A stretch of 64,000 nt of DNA from Clostridiales bacterium 1_7_47FAA (GTDB lineage Bacteria; Bacillota; Clostridia; Lachnospirales; Lachnospiraceae). Every line of letters begins with the position of its first letter. Position 1 is the stretch's first letter. The translations under genes and the position numbers were made by a program. Shown here piece by piece: positions 24,369 to 34,002 of this stretch. Location: the NCBI GenBank assembly GCA_000155435.1, contig DS990260.1:1-64000 (forward strand). The letters run 5' to 3'. The notes below the pieces were generated by a model, which was given only the letters and a program-made list of their open reading frames with translations, made no database searches and was not told the origin of the DNA.

Positions 24369-25271
24369 GTGAACCTGAAACAGATGGAATATTTTACAAC
24401 AATCGTCAATGAAGGAAGCATTTCTGCTGCTTCCAAAATCCTCCATATATCCCAGCCGCCCCTGAGCACCCAGATGAAACTCCTGGAAAATGAACTGGGC
24501 GTCACACTCTTTGAGCGCGGTTCCCGTGCCATTGCCCTGACCGATGCGGGCAAGGTGTTCTATGAGCGCGCCCAGGGGATACTGGATATGGCCGGGGCCG
24601 CACGGCAGGAGATGGAGCAGATGGGACGCGGACTGCACGGATTTTTACGGCTGGGCATGGTCTCGTCCACGGAAACCAGCTCCATCATCGGACGCATCGC
24701 GGACTTCCGCGCCCAGCATCCCGGGATTTATTTCCGTATCTACGAGGGAAATACGTATCAGCTTATGGATAAGCTGAACACCGGACTGATTGAGGCAGCC
24801 ATTGTGCGGACCCCCTTTCCCGAGGATTCCTATGAATGCTGCTATCTGGCGGAAGAACCCATGATGGCAGTGGGGATGCCGGGACATTTCCCGGATGTGG
24901 CGGCAGACAGTATCAGCCTGGAACAGCTTTGCACCTGCCCGCTGATTATCTACCGGCGCTGGGAAGGGGAGCTGAACCGCCTGCTCCCCCGTGAACGCCA
25001 GGATTACCTGTGCATCAATGACGATGCCCGCACCAGCCTTACGTGGGCCGGCACGGGCATCGGTGTTGCCATTGCTCCTGCTTCCATTGCCCGGCGCGCG
25101 CATCCGGGAATGCTTGTGAAAACCATTACCACCCCGGGCTTCACTTCACGTATCACGCTGATACGGCAAAGGGATAGGGCCATGTCCTCCATCGGGCAGG
25201 ATTTCATCCGCTTTTTTAAGGAGGGATGGGACATCATTCCCTCCCAAACAGCTCTTTCCAGTAATAATTGA
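24369..25271 (+). CDS. LysR-family transcriptional regulator
   Basis: The 300-residue protein has a winged helix at residues 1-60 (MNLKQMEYFTTIVNEGSIS, then ISQPPLSTQMKLLENELG), a linker helix, and a two-lobed effector-binding domain (residues 90-290). Start is GTG, placed by AAGGAGGG nine bases upstream. It is divergent from the ABC exporter pair, which it probably controls through the dyad at 24312-24328. Its last 38 bases overlap the 3' end of the convergent BrkB-type gene. The ligand is unknown. Confidence 0.95.
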   Translation: MNLKQMEYFTTIVNEGSISAASKILHISQPPLSTQMKLLENELGVTLFERGSRAIALTDAGKVFYERAQGILDMAGAARQEMEQMGRGLHGFLRLGMVSSTETSSIIGRIADFRAQHPGIYFRIYEGNTYQLMDKLNTGLIEAAIVRTPFPEDSYECCYLAEEPMMAVGMPGHFPDVAADSISLEQLCTCPLIIYRRWEGELNRLLPRERQDYLCINDDARTSLTWAGTGIGVAIAPASIARRAHPGMLVKTITTPGFTSRITLIRQRDRAMSSIGQDFIRFFKEGWDIIPSQTALSSNN

Positions 25272-26064
25272 TCTCGGCCCCGAAAAACAGGATGCACATG
25301 CACATATAGAGCCACAGCAGCAACAGCACGATGGCCGTAAGGCTGCCATACATATAGGAATAGTTCCTTCCCCCGATATGGTTGAAATACAGGGAAAATG
25401 CAAAGGAAAATGCCATCCATCCCACCGTGGAAAACACAGCTCCCGGAATCTGATCTTGCAGCTTCAGTTTCTTATCCGGCACAAAGGTATAGATTCCAAG
25501 GAAGAACATGATCAGGATCATCAGCGCCCAAAGGGCCCTGAAATTAATGATGTGGGTGACCACATCCGCTACAATGGGGAAACGGTTCACCATAAATGCC
25601 TGGATCATGTTGCCAAAGACCAGAAGGCCAAGGGAAAGGATGCATACCAGTATGAATACGATGGTATATCCCGAGCAGATAAGCCTGCCCACCACATACC
25701 AGCGCTTCTCCCCATGCCCATGGACCCGGTTAAGCCCCCTGGCAACGCTGAACATCCCCCTGCCCGCCGACCACAGGGCCGTGATTGCGGTAACGCTTAT
25801 CATGGTGGCCGGGGATTTAAGGGACAGGTCATTCACCACCCTGAAGGCAAGGGATTTGTAATCCACAGGCACCAGCCCTACAATCAGTTCCATGAACTGT
25901 GCATTGCTGATGCTTGGTATCATCTGTACGGCTGTAAGCAGCAGCATGATGAACGGAACCACGGACAGGATAATGAAAAAAGAAACCTGGGCCGCGTACA
26001 CAGTCATCTCATCCTCTGCATATTTATCATATACCTGTTTCACTGCCACGATTAAACCGAACAT
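25234..26064 (-). CDS. YihY/BrkB family membrane protein
   Basis: This 276-residue protein has six hydrophobic segments. The family N-terminus YAAQVSFFIILSVVPFIMLL and the mid-protein TALWSAGRGMFSVARGLNRV are recognised. The family (once called ribonuclease BN by mistake) is a predicted inner-membrane transporter or virulence factor of unsettled function. The ATG after AGAGGAG was chosen over a GTG two codons upstream. It lies 17 bases after the acylphosphatase gene, in one unit with it. Confidence 0.93.
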   Translation of the reverse strand: MFGLIVAVKQVYDKYAEDEMTVYAAQVSFFIILSVVPFIMLLLTAVQMIPSISNAQFMELIVGLVPVDYKSLAFRVVNDLSLKSPATMISVTAITALWSAGRGMFSVARGLNRVHGHGEKRWYVVGRLICSGYTIVFILVCILSLGLLVFGNMIQAFMVNRFPIVADVVTHIINFRALWALMILIMFFLGIYTFVPDKKLKLQDQIPGAVFSTVGWMAFSFAFSLYFNHIGGRNYSYMYGSLTAIVLLLLWLYMCMCILFFGAEINYYWKELFGRE

Positions 26065-26081
26065 AAACACTCCTCTGATAC

Positions 26082-26354
26082 TTAATATATTTCCCTGAAA
26101 CTGCTCTCTTTAATCACCGGGATCACCTCTGTTTCCATGCGCTCTATGCGTATGAACCGCCCCTCATGAAGCCGCTCCACCAGACGTGATATGGATGCTT
26201 CGTCCCCCTGGACCTCCATCTCCACATCCCCGTCCCACAGATTCTTCACCCATCCCGTAAGTCCCAGGGAACTGGCCAGATAGCATGCCGTGTACCTGAA
26301 TCCAACGCCCTGTACCCGTCCGGAAAATATGATATGTTTCCTGACCACATTCAT
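26082..26354 (-). CDS. acyP: Acylphosphatase
   Basis: The 90-residue protein carries the family motif GRVQGVGFRY (phosphate-binding loop with the essential Arg) and GWVKNLWDGDVE (with the catalytic Asn). It hydrolyses acyl phosphates such as acetyl or carbamoyl phosphate in the cytoplasm. Length matches the family. It lies between the 2-hydroxyacid dehydrogenase gene and the BrkB-type gene. Confidence 0.97.
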   Translation of the reverse strand: MNVVRKHIIFSGRVQGVGFRYTACYLASSLGLTGWVKNLWDGDVEMEVQGDEASISRLVERLHEGRFIRIERMETEVIPVIKESSFREIY

Positions 26355-26382
26355 AAAACCATCACTCCATTATAATAACCTG

Positions 26383-27327
26383 TCACCCCATCACGTTCTT
26401 TGGGGTGCCGTCCAGATATGCCGCCACATTGTCAAATACAATCACTGCCCGCTTCACCAGCGCTTCCTTTGTGGCAAATGCCACGTGAGGTGTGACGATG
26501 ATGTTGGGGGCAGAAAACAACGGATGATCCGTTTCCACCGGAGGCTCTTTTTCAAACACATCAATGCAGGCTCCCCCAATCCTGCCCTCTGCCAGCGCCT
26601 CTGCCAGGGCGTCCGAATCCACCACCGGACCTCTGGCCGTGTTGATGAGGACTGCATTTTTCTTCATCCATCCAATGCTTTCACGGTTCATAAGGCCGCG
26701 TGTCCCGTCATTAAGGGGCGTGTGCAGGGACACGATGTCACATTCGGATAACAGTGTCTTAAGGTCCACGAAGCGGACTCCCTCCACATCCCTGACCGTC
26801 CTGCTGTATGCCAGCACCTCACATCCAAATGCCTGGGCAATCCTGGCCACCCGGAGCCCAATGGCCCCGGTTCCAACCACGCCGAACTTCTTGCCCTCCA
26901 GTTCAAAGCCAACCAGGCCGTCCTTGGTTCCCCCCTCGCGGCATACGCGGTCGCATGGAATCACGTTCCGGTAAAGGCTGATCAACATGCCGAACACCAG
27001 GTCAGCCACCGCGCTGGTGGAATAGCCCGCACAATTGCACACCGTGACCCCGTTCTTCCGGCAGGCGTCCATCGCAATATGGTCGATGCCTGTAAATGCC
27101 ACTGCCAGAAGTTTCAGGTTCCTGCACCCGTTTATCACATTCTCATTTAACGGCAGGTTGGATACCACAATGATTTCCGCATCCTTTCCGCGCTCAATCA
27201 GCTCCTCTGTGCCGGTAACCTTTGTATCGTGATATACAATCTCCACCCGGCCGCCCAATGCTTCCTTTGCCATGGATAAAAGCTTATCCTTCTCCACTCC
27301 AAGCGGTTCAATTATTACCATTTTCAT
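26383..27327 (-). CDS. D-2-hydroxyacid dehydrogenase
   Basis: This 314-residue NAD(P)-dependent enzyme has the Rossmann motif GTGAIG (about residue 153), catalytic Arg in LINTARGPVVDS, the Glu in CIDVFEKEPP and the acid/base His in IIVTPHVAF. It reduces a 2-keto acid to a D-2-hydroxy acid, or the reverse. It resembles the phosphoglycerate/hydroxypyruvate dehydrogenase group rather than D-lactate dehydrogenase, but the substrate is open. Ribosome binding site GGAGGT. Confidence 0.94.
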   Translation of the reverse strand: MKMVIIEPLGVEKDKLLSMAKEALGGRVEIVYHDTKVTGTEELIERGKDAEIIVVSNLPLNENVINGCRNLKLLAVAFTGIDHIAMDACRKNGVTVCNCAGYSTSAVADLVFGMLISLYRNVIPCDRVCREGGTKDGLVGFELEGKKFGVVGTGAIGLRVARIAQAFGCEVLAYSRTVRDVEGVRFVDLKTLLSECDIVSLHTPLNDGTRGLMNRESIGWMKKNAVLINTARGPVVDSDALAEALAEGRIGGACIDVFEKEPPVETDHPLFSAPNIIVTPHVAFATKEALVKRAVIVFDNVAAYLDGTPKNVMG

Positions 27328-27525
27328 CTCAATCTACCTCCGATATTTTATGCAGGGATTTATGGCCGCGCTGCAGGGCCTTTATTTCCTATCAATTATA
27401 TAGCACCGGATTGGATTTTACAAGCCAAAGACAGTTTGGGGGGATTTCCGGCAGGCAATGCTGGGGACACGTAAACATCCTCCTTTCCATCCGCCCAAAA
27501 TGGCTCCCCGCCGGATTTTCCCTGA

Positions 27526-28839
27526 TCATTGTTCCAGCTCCACCGCCAGTTCCAGATTGGCCTTCTCATATTCGTTAAACACGCCTGCATCAAACTTATC
27601 TGCGGGATACATACCGGAATACCATGTATAAGCGCTGAAAAAATCATTCCATAAATCATTCTTGAAAATGTATCCATGCCGGGCATAAACCTCATTGCGG
27701 AAAACCGCTGTCAGCTCCGGCGCCCAGCTGATCTGCTGCATTTCCTCCCTTGTGTAATATCTGGAGTCTGAATCAAAGACAGGCAGACCGTAATCCACAG
27801 GATATCCCTCCGCAGGATACCCGCCTGTGGTGCCTTCCTTAAGCTGCCGTTTATAAGCCGATATGATATAATGGAGTGCTTCTGCCGTTGGTTCTGACGC
27901 ATCTGCCTTACGGTATCCATGATAATCCCATATGATTTCATTGGACAGGAACTGATACCCGGATGATACCTTCTTAAGGGTCACTATACATTCCTGGGTA
28001 AACTGGGTGTATCCGTCGGAAAGGCACCATATCCGGTACCTGTTTCCATCCACCTCGCCTCTGGGGCAGAAAAAGCTTCGTATATTCGTATCGCCATGCT
28101 CCGTATAGTACCGGTCATACTGCGGCAGGTAAACCCACCCAAGCCCAGTCTCCATCCGGTCAAGGGTAAGTCCTGTCTTATCCGCCAGGAACGCATCAAT
28201 CTGCGCCTTGCCCAGACGTACCATATCCGTCATTATCTCCGTCTGTCCCACTGCCTTGAGAAACGCCTCCCTTTCTTCCCCTGTCATGGCAGGCTGGTCC
28301 ATGCCTGCCCCTGAATAAAAAACCTCATTCAGATCCAGGTATTCCGGGGACTTGTATTCAGACAGAAGAAAGCCGTAATTGTCAATCCGGTTCAGATATT
28401 TTTCAAAATACCGCAGTTCATCTTCATTGAGCTGGCGCGGTGCCGCAGATTCCGCTTCCGGTTGTGCAGACTCCCCTTCCGATTTTGTATCCCCCGCTTC
28501 CGGTTTTTCAGACCCCTCTTCCAGTTTTCCAGATTCCCCTGACGGATTATAAAACCCTTCTGTGTCATAGGATTCTGATGGTTCCTCATTGCTTCCATCC
28601 ATCCCTTCCTCACCGCTACCATCCATCCCTTTCATTCCATCCCCCTCCGGACCAGACTCCGGATGGTCCGTTCCCTGTACGTCTGTCCCCACCGCCCTGC
28701 CGGCAGCGGGATTACATGCCGACAGTCCAGACATGGTCAGTGCCATTGCTAAAATAATCATGGTCCATGGTGCTTTTCCTTTTGTGAAACGGCATTTCCG
28801 CCTTAAGTCCTTTCTCTCCCTTAAACCTCTTCCCATCAT
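27526..28839 (-). CDS. Lipoprotein with C-terminal YARHG domain
   Basis: The 437-residue protein has a long basic N-terminus, a hydrophobic segment and lipobox L-S-A-C (Cys 42). Residues about 50-140 are a low-complexity Gly/Glu/Ser/Pro linker. A middle region is not recognised. The C-terminal 75 residues are a YARHG domain (NEVYARHGYIFKN, WYSGMYPADKF). YARHG domains are extracellular and thought to bind cell-wall or surface ligands. The start may be the second ATG three bases in, which has better spacing to AGGAGG. Confidence 0.85.
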   Translation of the reverse strand: MMGRGLRERKDLRRKCRFTKGKAPWTMIILAMALTMSGLSACNPAAGRAVGTDVQGTDHPESGPEGDGMKGMDGSGEEGMDGSNEEPSESYDTEGFYNPSGESGKLEEGSEKPEAGDTKSEGESAQPEAESAAPRQLNEDELRYFEKYLNRIDNYGFLLSEYKSPEYLDLNEVFYSGAGMDQPAMTGEEREAFLKAVGQTEIMTDMVRLGKAQIDAFLADKTGLTLDRMETGLGWVYLPQYDRYYTEHGDTNIRSFFCPRGEVDGNRYRIWCLSDGYTQFTQECIVTLKKVSSGYQFLSNEIIWDYHGYRKADASEPTAEALHYIISAYKRQLKEGTTGGYPAEGYPVDYGLPVFDSDSRYYTREEMQQISWAPELTAVFRNEVYARHGYIFKNDLWNDFFSAYTWYSGMYPADKFDAGVFNEYEKANLELAVELEQ

Positions 28840-28925
28840 GCGCCTCCTGGATTTATTACCAATATTTTACCATGGTTTGTGAATTACAATTATGAAATTA
28901 TCTTTAATTTTACAACCCCTCCCGG

Positions 28926-28970
28926 CAAAGGACAAGCCTGCTGTCATTATAACAGCAGGCTCCTTCTTTG
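28926..28970 (-). terminator. Terminator after the BlaI/M56 operon
   Basis: A 10-bp stem (28935-28944 with 28952-28961) with a 7-base loop is flanked by imperfectly complementary A/T tracts. The minus-strand T run is broken (TTGTCCTTTG). It lies 26 bases beyond the M56 stop. Confidence 0.6.
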
Positions 28971-28995
28971 ATGGGAATCACTTCGTGGTCCCTTT

Positions 28996-31086
28996 CTATT
29001 TCTCAAATCCCTTCCATGTGACCTTCCACTCCCCATATGCATACTTCAGTTCAAGGTTCAGGTAGGTATAGCTGTCCTCCCCTTCTTCCTTAAACCGGTA
29101 TACTGCTTCCGCATACACCTCCTTTAAGTCCGGATGGTACTGTATCCTCAGTTCCGGCAGTTCTGAGTCATCCACGGCCACCGTATCCTCCAGCTCCTTA
29201 CGGGAAAATGTACTGCATTCCCCGGCTGTTTTAACATCCCCGCTTAAATAAGCCCGGCAGAACCGCATGGCAGTGTCATAAACCTTTGATGAAATCATGT
29301 CCACGCCCAATGCAGAATAAATGCCTGACTTCAGCCCGTCCCGGAGGACCGCAACACGCTTGACGTCCGCATCAGGGAACACATCTTCATCAAAGCAGAA
29401 CAGAAGATAGATATCCCTTCCATCCCTCTGCTGGATTACCGGCTCATACAGGTGTTCTTCATCCCCGTATCCTTCCAGCTGTATCCCAATCTGGTGATTG
29501 TCCGCAAAACCAGCAGCCTCATCCTCATCGGCTCCCTGAAAATGCATGCTGAACGCATTGGGGTACTCTTCCACCGCCACCAGGGCTGCCTGGGTCTGGT
29601 CCGGCCCTTCTATGAGCTGATGACAGGTATATGCGTCCAGCAATTCCCTGTCATCCGTTGTAAACAGGTATTCCACGCTCCTGTCATCCTGTGTAATGGA
29701 TATCTTAAACGCGCCTGCATGTCCTGCATTCCATATGCTGATTACAAATTCCTCCGGTCCGGCCTGCATATAACCATAGCCGCGGTCCGGTCTGCCGTCC
29801 CCTGACAGGACGGTGCCATCCGCATCCATATATGATGTGACCTGGATGGTTTCCCTGTAATCACGTGGGACGGGCAGCGGCCTGCCGCTTTCCGCCTCCC
29901 GCCGTTCCATGGTCAGCTCATAGAAATTCCCCCACTGCTCCACCCCCACCAGGGCCAGCATATCCCCCTGCCCGATGGGCACTTCCTCTGTTTCCCGTTG
30001 TTCCTGAGACGGCTGGGACTGTGTATCAATTCCCCGGATAACATTTTCCGCAACAGACGGAACATCCTGCGTCCCTGTGGTTTCCACACTGCCTGTAAAT
30101 GTGCATGCCCCCAGCAGCAGGACCGCTCCCGCCACCGCCGCCATCATGGCCCCGGTCGTCTTCGGGTGTGCCGCAAGGATCCGGATACGTTCCCTGACGG
30201 TCCGCGGCCCGGCTGTCATTGTGGTAGCAACGGAACATATCCCTTTTCCCCTTCCCCGCGCCTCAATCATGCCCACCAGGGTCCTTCCATAGGCAAACCG
30301 CTCCCTTTCCCCCAGAAGCTTAACCGCTGCCTCGTCGCATGCCAGTTCACAGTCCTGTCTGGACAGCACTGCCGCCAGCCAGATCAGCGGATTCACCCAG
30401 TAAAGGCACAACAGCCCGCACCTTAGGATTCCCCAGTAACGGTCCCCATTGGACACATGGCTCATCTCATGGGCAAGGATATGGCACAGTTTTTGGTAAT
30501 CATCGGAGGCGGAAACCGGGATATAAATCCCCTCATCCGTCCCCCACCCGTAATAACAGGGGGATTGGATTCCTTCCACCACATAGACCCGTTCTGTCAC
30601 AAAAACCGGCATGGTTCCGTAAAATGCCTTTCTCCTGCTGACCAGCATCCTGTGGAAGCGCCGGTTGACCATAAACATCCACAGTCCCAGAAGCATGCTT
30701 CCCAACACCCATATAACCATGATCCAAAGCTGCCAGTCAATTCCCGCTGCCCTTTGGGCCAGCGTCACGGTCTGCCCCGCACTGTCAAAGTGATAGACAT
30801 GGCCGGTAGCCACATTATCTGCCAGATATTCCAGGCTGGTTCCCGCAATCACCTGCCGGTGGACCGCATCCGCTGCATTCATCACGCTGAACCGCGACCG
30901 CAATGGGTCCGCCAGCCCCTTAAGGGGGCCATAGATATATGGGCCAAACACCGGCCAGGCCAGACGGAGGACCACCAGCCCCCACAGGCCGTACCGGATA
31001 TTGGGACTGATTTTATCTTTCAGTATCAGACGCAATGCAGCAATTGCCAGTATCAATACGGAAGATGATATCATGGTATCTATCAT
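28996..31086 (-). CDS. M56 (BlaR1/MecR1-like) membrane metalloprotease sensor
   Basis: The 696-residue protein has about four membrane spans in the first 310 residues around the zinc motif AHEMSH (about residues 205-210, HExxH) and the later ELACDEAAVKLLG helix, both typical of peptidase M56. Residues 320-696 are extracellular. They do not show the SxxK/SxN/KTG signatures of a beta-lactam-binding domain, so the sensed signal is something else. Its start overlaps the BlaI-type stop by four bases. By family analogy it would cleave, directly or not, the repressor encoded upstream. Confidence 0.92.
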   Translation of the reverse strand: MIDTMISSSVLILAIAALRLILKDKISPNIRYGLWGLVVLRLAWPVFGPYIYGPLKGLADPLRSRFSVMNAADAVHRQVIAGTSLEYLADNVATGHVYHFDSAGQTVTLAQRAAGIDWQLWIMVIWVLGSMLLGLWMFMVNRRFHRMLVSRRKAFYGTMPVFVTERVYVVEGIQSPCYYGWGTDEGIYIPVSASDDYQKLCHILAHEMSHVSNGDRYWGILRCGLLCLYWVNPLIWLAAVLSRQDCELACDEAAVKLLGERERFAYGRTLVGMIEARGRGKGICSVATTMTAGPRTVRERIRILAAHPKTTGAMMAAVAGAVLLLGACTFTGSVETTGTQDVPSVAENVIRGIDTQSQPSQEQRETEEVPIGQGDMLALVGVEQWGNFYELTMERREAESGRPLPVPRDYRETIQVTSYMDADGTVLSGDGRPDRGYGYMQAGPEEFVISIWNAGHAGAFKISITQDDRSVEYLFTTDDRELLDAYTCHQLIEGPDQTQAALVAVEEYPNAFSMHFQGADEDEAAGFADNHQIGIQLEGYGDEEHLYEPVIQQRDGRDIYLLFCFDEDVFPDADVKRVAVLRDGLKSGIYSALGVDMISSKVYDTAMRFCRAYLSGDVKTAGECSTFSRKELEDTVAVDDSELPELRIQYHPDLKEVYAEAVYRFKEEGEDSYTYLNLELKYAYGEWKVTWKGFEK

Positions 31087-31472
31087 AAGCCTTCCTCCTC
31101 TGCCTTCCTGAGCACTTCATAGAGTTCTTCAATTTCATGCCTGGAAAGCGATTTTGAATTTGCCATGGCATCCACCATCAGGCTGACGCTTCCTTCATAT
31201 ACCCGCTCCAGGAATCCCTTTGTCTCCTGCAGGGCCGCATCCGCCCTTTCAATGGATGGATAGAACTGTTTGGCCCGCTGCCCTTCCTCATGGTGCACGG
31301 CCGACTTTGCCTCCAGACGGTTCAGCATGGTAATGACTGTATTCTTGCTCCAGCCCCTGTCCTTTTTCAGCGCCCTTGTCAGTTCCATGATGGTCTGGGG
31401 CGGGTTCTCCCACAACAGGTTCATTATCCTCCATTCACCGTCAGACAGACTGACCTTCCCGTTTTCCTCCAT
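31083..31472 (-). CDS. BlaI/MecI/CopY-family repressor
   Basis: The 129-residue protein has a winged helix at residues 5-75 (LSDGEWRIMNLLWENPP, KKDRGWSKNTVITMLNRL) and a C-terminal dimerisation part. Start at the ATG after ATAGGAGG; a frame 11 codons longer would precede that site. It is translationally coupled to the M56 sensor. The two ACATATGT dyads flanking its promoter are its probable operators. Confidence 0.93.
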   Translation of the reverse strand: MEENGKVSLSDGEWRIMNLLWENPPQTIMELTRALKKDRGWSKNTVITMLNRLEAKSAVHHEEGQRAKQFYPSIERADAALQETKGFLERVYEGSVSLMVDAMANSKSLSRHEIEELYEVLRKAEEEGL

Positions 31473-31536
31473 GAATACACCTCCTATATAATCCCTGCAA
31501 TCCATTTCCTGATTCCGTGATGTAATGCTTTTTAGG

Positions 31537-31586
31537 TATACATATGTCTACTTAAAGTTTATCATGATGGTAGACATATGTCAACC
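31537..31586 (-). promoter_or_regulatory. BlaI-type promoter with two operators
   Basis: On the minus strand TTGACA (31579-31584), 17 bases, TAAACT (31556-31561). Two dyads built on ACATATGT lie at 31537-31552 (downstream of the -10) and 31571-31585 (overlapping the -35); the second reads GACATATGTC. Paired TACA/TGTA-type dyads around the promoter are the known BlaI/MecI arrangement. Confidence 0.8.
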
Positions 31587-31721
31587 TTTTCCTTCTGACA
31601 GGTGCACATCATCCCCGCTTTTCCGGGAAGATTGCATCACAAAAAATGGATGCCCTCATTCAAGGTACATCCATCCCATCATTTGACGCTGCATCCGGTT
31701 CTTTACTTCCCATCCGGTCCT

Positions 31722-33827
31722 TTACTTCCCGCCCGGTTCCGGCAGCATTTTCACATATTCAATAAACGCAGGAAGGGGCAGGGGCCTGCTGTAATGATAC
31801 CCCTGGTAAATCCTGCACCCAAGTCCGTCCAGGACCTTCACCTGCTCCTCTGTCTCCACACATTCCGCCACCGTGCTGACTTTCAAAATACGGGACATGT
31901 TCATGATATTGCCTATCAGCTCACAGGTCTGGGCATGGCCGGGCAGACGTTTGATCAGGGAACCGTCAATCTTCACCTCATCATAATCAGCAGAGTTAAG
32001 ATAATTCAGGGAGCCATGGCCCATGCCGAAATCATCCATGCTGATACGGATTCCGGCTTTCTTCAGCTCCTCCAGCTGATGTTCCAGGTTGGCGCCGGGA
32101 TTCAGGGCCACCTGTTCTGTCAGCTCAATGGTCAGATACCTGCCCTCCACATGCATTTCCCTCAGAATATCAACCACCTTTCCTGCAAAGCCGGGGTCCT
32201 CCAGCTGCAGCGGCAGGATATTAACGGAAAATGGAATTGGATGCCCAGTCTCCTGCTCCGCCATTTTCATGTCCCGGCAGGCCATGGAGACAATGGATAA
32301 TCCCAGTTCATCAACAAATCCGCCCTGGGTGGCCAGGGCAATCACCAACGGGGGATAGATAAACGTATGCCCCATATAATCCCACCGCAAAAGGGCCTCA
32401 CACCCATAAAGCGTACGGTCCCGGTACATCTGGGGCTGATAATACAGCTGCAGCTCCCCCTTCATAAGCGCATACTGAAGGTCCGAGGACAGAAGCTTTG
32501 CTGTCTGCCTGTTCTCATATGTCCTCCAATAAAAATCCCTGACCCATACAGACTGCTCCTCTTCCTTCATGGTGTTTTCCAGGTTCTTTATCTTGGAAAG
32601 GAATTCCTTTTCCTGGATGGCCTCGCTATGCATGACAAAAGGGATATAAATCAGGGTGCCCACTGCAAGGTTACACAGCTGGAGCAGGCTGCCCCTCACT
32701 GAACCAGTGGCCAGGTAACCGCTGAACAGGGCGGGCACGGTCCACTCCACGCTGTTCGACACGGCGGGGACCAGGCTGAAATAGATAGCCATGCCGCTGA
32801 TAACCGACAGGACGATGGGGGTAAGGATAAAGGGGAGTATCATATCCGCGCTGAATATAATGGGGAATCCGAACAATACCAGTTCATTGGTATTAAATAC
32901 AACCGCGGGCAGGGACAGCTTGGCAAGACGCCTGTTGTTCTTTTTCCTGGCCGCAAGAAACAGCGCCAGAACCAGACAGACGGCGCAGCCGCTTCCTCCC
33001 ATGAATACAAATGTGTCCAGGAATGTCTTGCTGAAGATACGGTCCGGAACAAGCCCCTGGGCAATCATGCCCTGGTTGACAGCTACCTCTGACTCAAAAA
33101 GCCTGCGCGAAACAGCTTCCAGGGTGTTGGTCCCGTGAATCCCGAAAAACCACAGGACATGGGATATAAGGATATAGAGCAGGATGGAAAACATGCCGTT
33201 GCCCAGATGCTCAAATAATTGCAGGAACAGGTATGAGCCGAAATTCATGATATTGGCGTCTTCAAACAACAGGTACAATACCAGTCCTGAAATACCGCAC
33301 ACGGCAACGGTGACCACAGCAGGTACCAGGCTCTGCATGGAGGCATTGAAATTATAGGCAACCCCCATGGTATACAGGCGCTGATGCCCCGCAACCCACC
33401 GGTAAATCATGGTAAGCAGCCAGCAGCTGACCAGGGTAATGCAGATTGCGGTAAAGCTCCACTCAGGCCCCCAGATGGAAAGCCCGCCGCTGGGATAACA
33501 GAACGCAATAAAAGAACAGAGGGACACCGCCGGAAAAAACACGGGGGTATTGTCATAAACCGTCTGTTCCTCCCCATAGGCATACGAAATCATCAGGGCA
33601 AAAATAAAGCCCAGTGAACCAAAGGTGGCCTGGTAAATCCCCATCAGGAACATGTCCAGAAGACTGCCCGCCCCAGAAGCAAGGTAAGCCTGCCATATCT
33701 TCACAGGAAAATTCATGATGATCAGGGAAAATGACCCCATGATCAGGAATGGTATGGTCAGCAGAAGCCCCTGCCTGACGGAAAATATGAATATATTATG
33801 ATTAAGGAACCGGCGGACTTTTTCCAT
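31722..33827 (-). CDS. PTS EIIC-type membrane domain fused to EAL phosphodiesterase
   Basis: The 701-residue protein's first 410 residues resemble a lactose/cellobiose-class EIIC permease (FSVRQGLLLTIPFLIMGSFS, FFGIHGTNTLEAVSRRLF, NTNELVLFGFPII). They are followed by a short coiled-coil (KNLENTMKEEEQ) and a C-terminal EAL domain: CEALLRW at about 475, ELTEQ, DDFGMGHGSLNYL (usual DDFGTGYSSL), VKIDGSLI and VAECVETEEQ. Metal- and substrate-binding residues look intact, so c-di-GMP hydrolysis is likely. No EIIA or EIIB gene is near, which suggests the EIIC part senses or gates rather than phosphorylates a sugar. Start after GGGGGTGA. Confidence 0.9.
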   Translation of the reverse strand: MEKVRRFLNHNIFIFSVRQGLLLTIPFLIMGSFSLIIMNFPVKIWQAYLASGAGSLLDMFLMGIYQATFGSLGFIFALMISYAYGEEQTVYDNTPVFFPAVSLCSFIAFCYPSGGLSIWGPEWSFTAICITLVSCWLLTMIYRWVAGHQRLYTMGVAYNFNASMQSLVPAVVTVAVCGISGLVLYLLFEDANIMNFGSYLFLQLFEHLGNGMFSILLYILISHVLWFFGIHGTNTLEAVSRRLFESEVAVNQGMIAQGLVPDRIFSKTFLDTFVFMGGSGCAVCLVLALFLAARKKNNRRLAKLSLPAVVFNTNELVLFGFPIIFSADMILPFILTPIVLSVISGMAIYFSLVPAVSNSVEWTVPALFSGYLATGSVRGSLLQLCNLAVGTLIYIPFVMHSEAIQEKEFLSKIKNLENTMKEEEQSVWVRDFYWRTYENRQTAKLLSSDLQYALMKGELQLYYQPQMYRDRTLYGCEALLRWDYMGHTFIYPPLVIALATQGGFVDELGLSIVSMACRDMKMAEQETGHPIPFSVNILPLQLEDPGFAGKVVDILREMHVEGRYLTIELTEQVALNPGANLEHQLEELKKAGIRISMDDFGMGHGSLNYLNSADYDEVKIDGSLIKRLPGHAQTCELIGNIMNMSRILKVSTVAECVETEEQVKVLDGLGCRIYQGYHYSRPLPLPAFIEYVKMLPEPGGK

Positions 33828-33964
33828 TGGCTCACCCCCACCCTCTGGCCGCATCATTCATCCGGCAGCCGATAAATTCTCAATAGCCATTATACCATTC
33901 TTTCTCATCAGACACAATCCGGCTGTTGGGTGATTTTTACATTTAACCTGTAATCCATCCTATA

Positions 33965-34002
33965 AAAAAGCCCCTCTGCATTGAATTGCAGAAAAGCTTT
34001 TT
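33965..34002 (-). terminator. Terminator of the ABC/HlyD operon
   Basis: AAAAAGC (33965-33971) pairs with GCTTTTT (33996-34002) around an inner CTGC/GCAG stem; a T-rich run follows on the minus strand. It overlaps the stop codon of the MacB-core-like gene and separates that operon from the EIIC-EAL gene. Confidence 0.65.
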
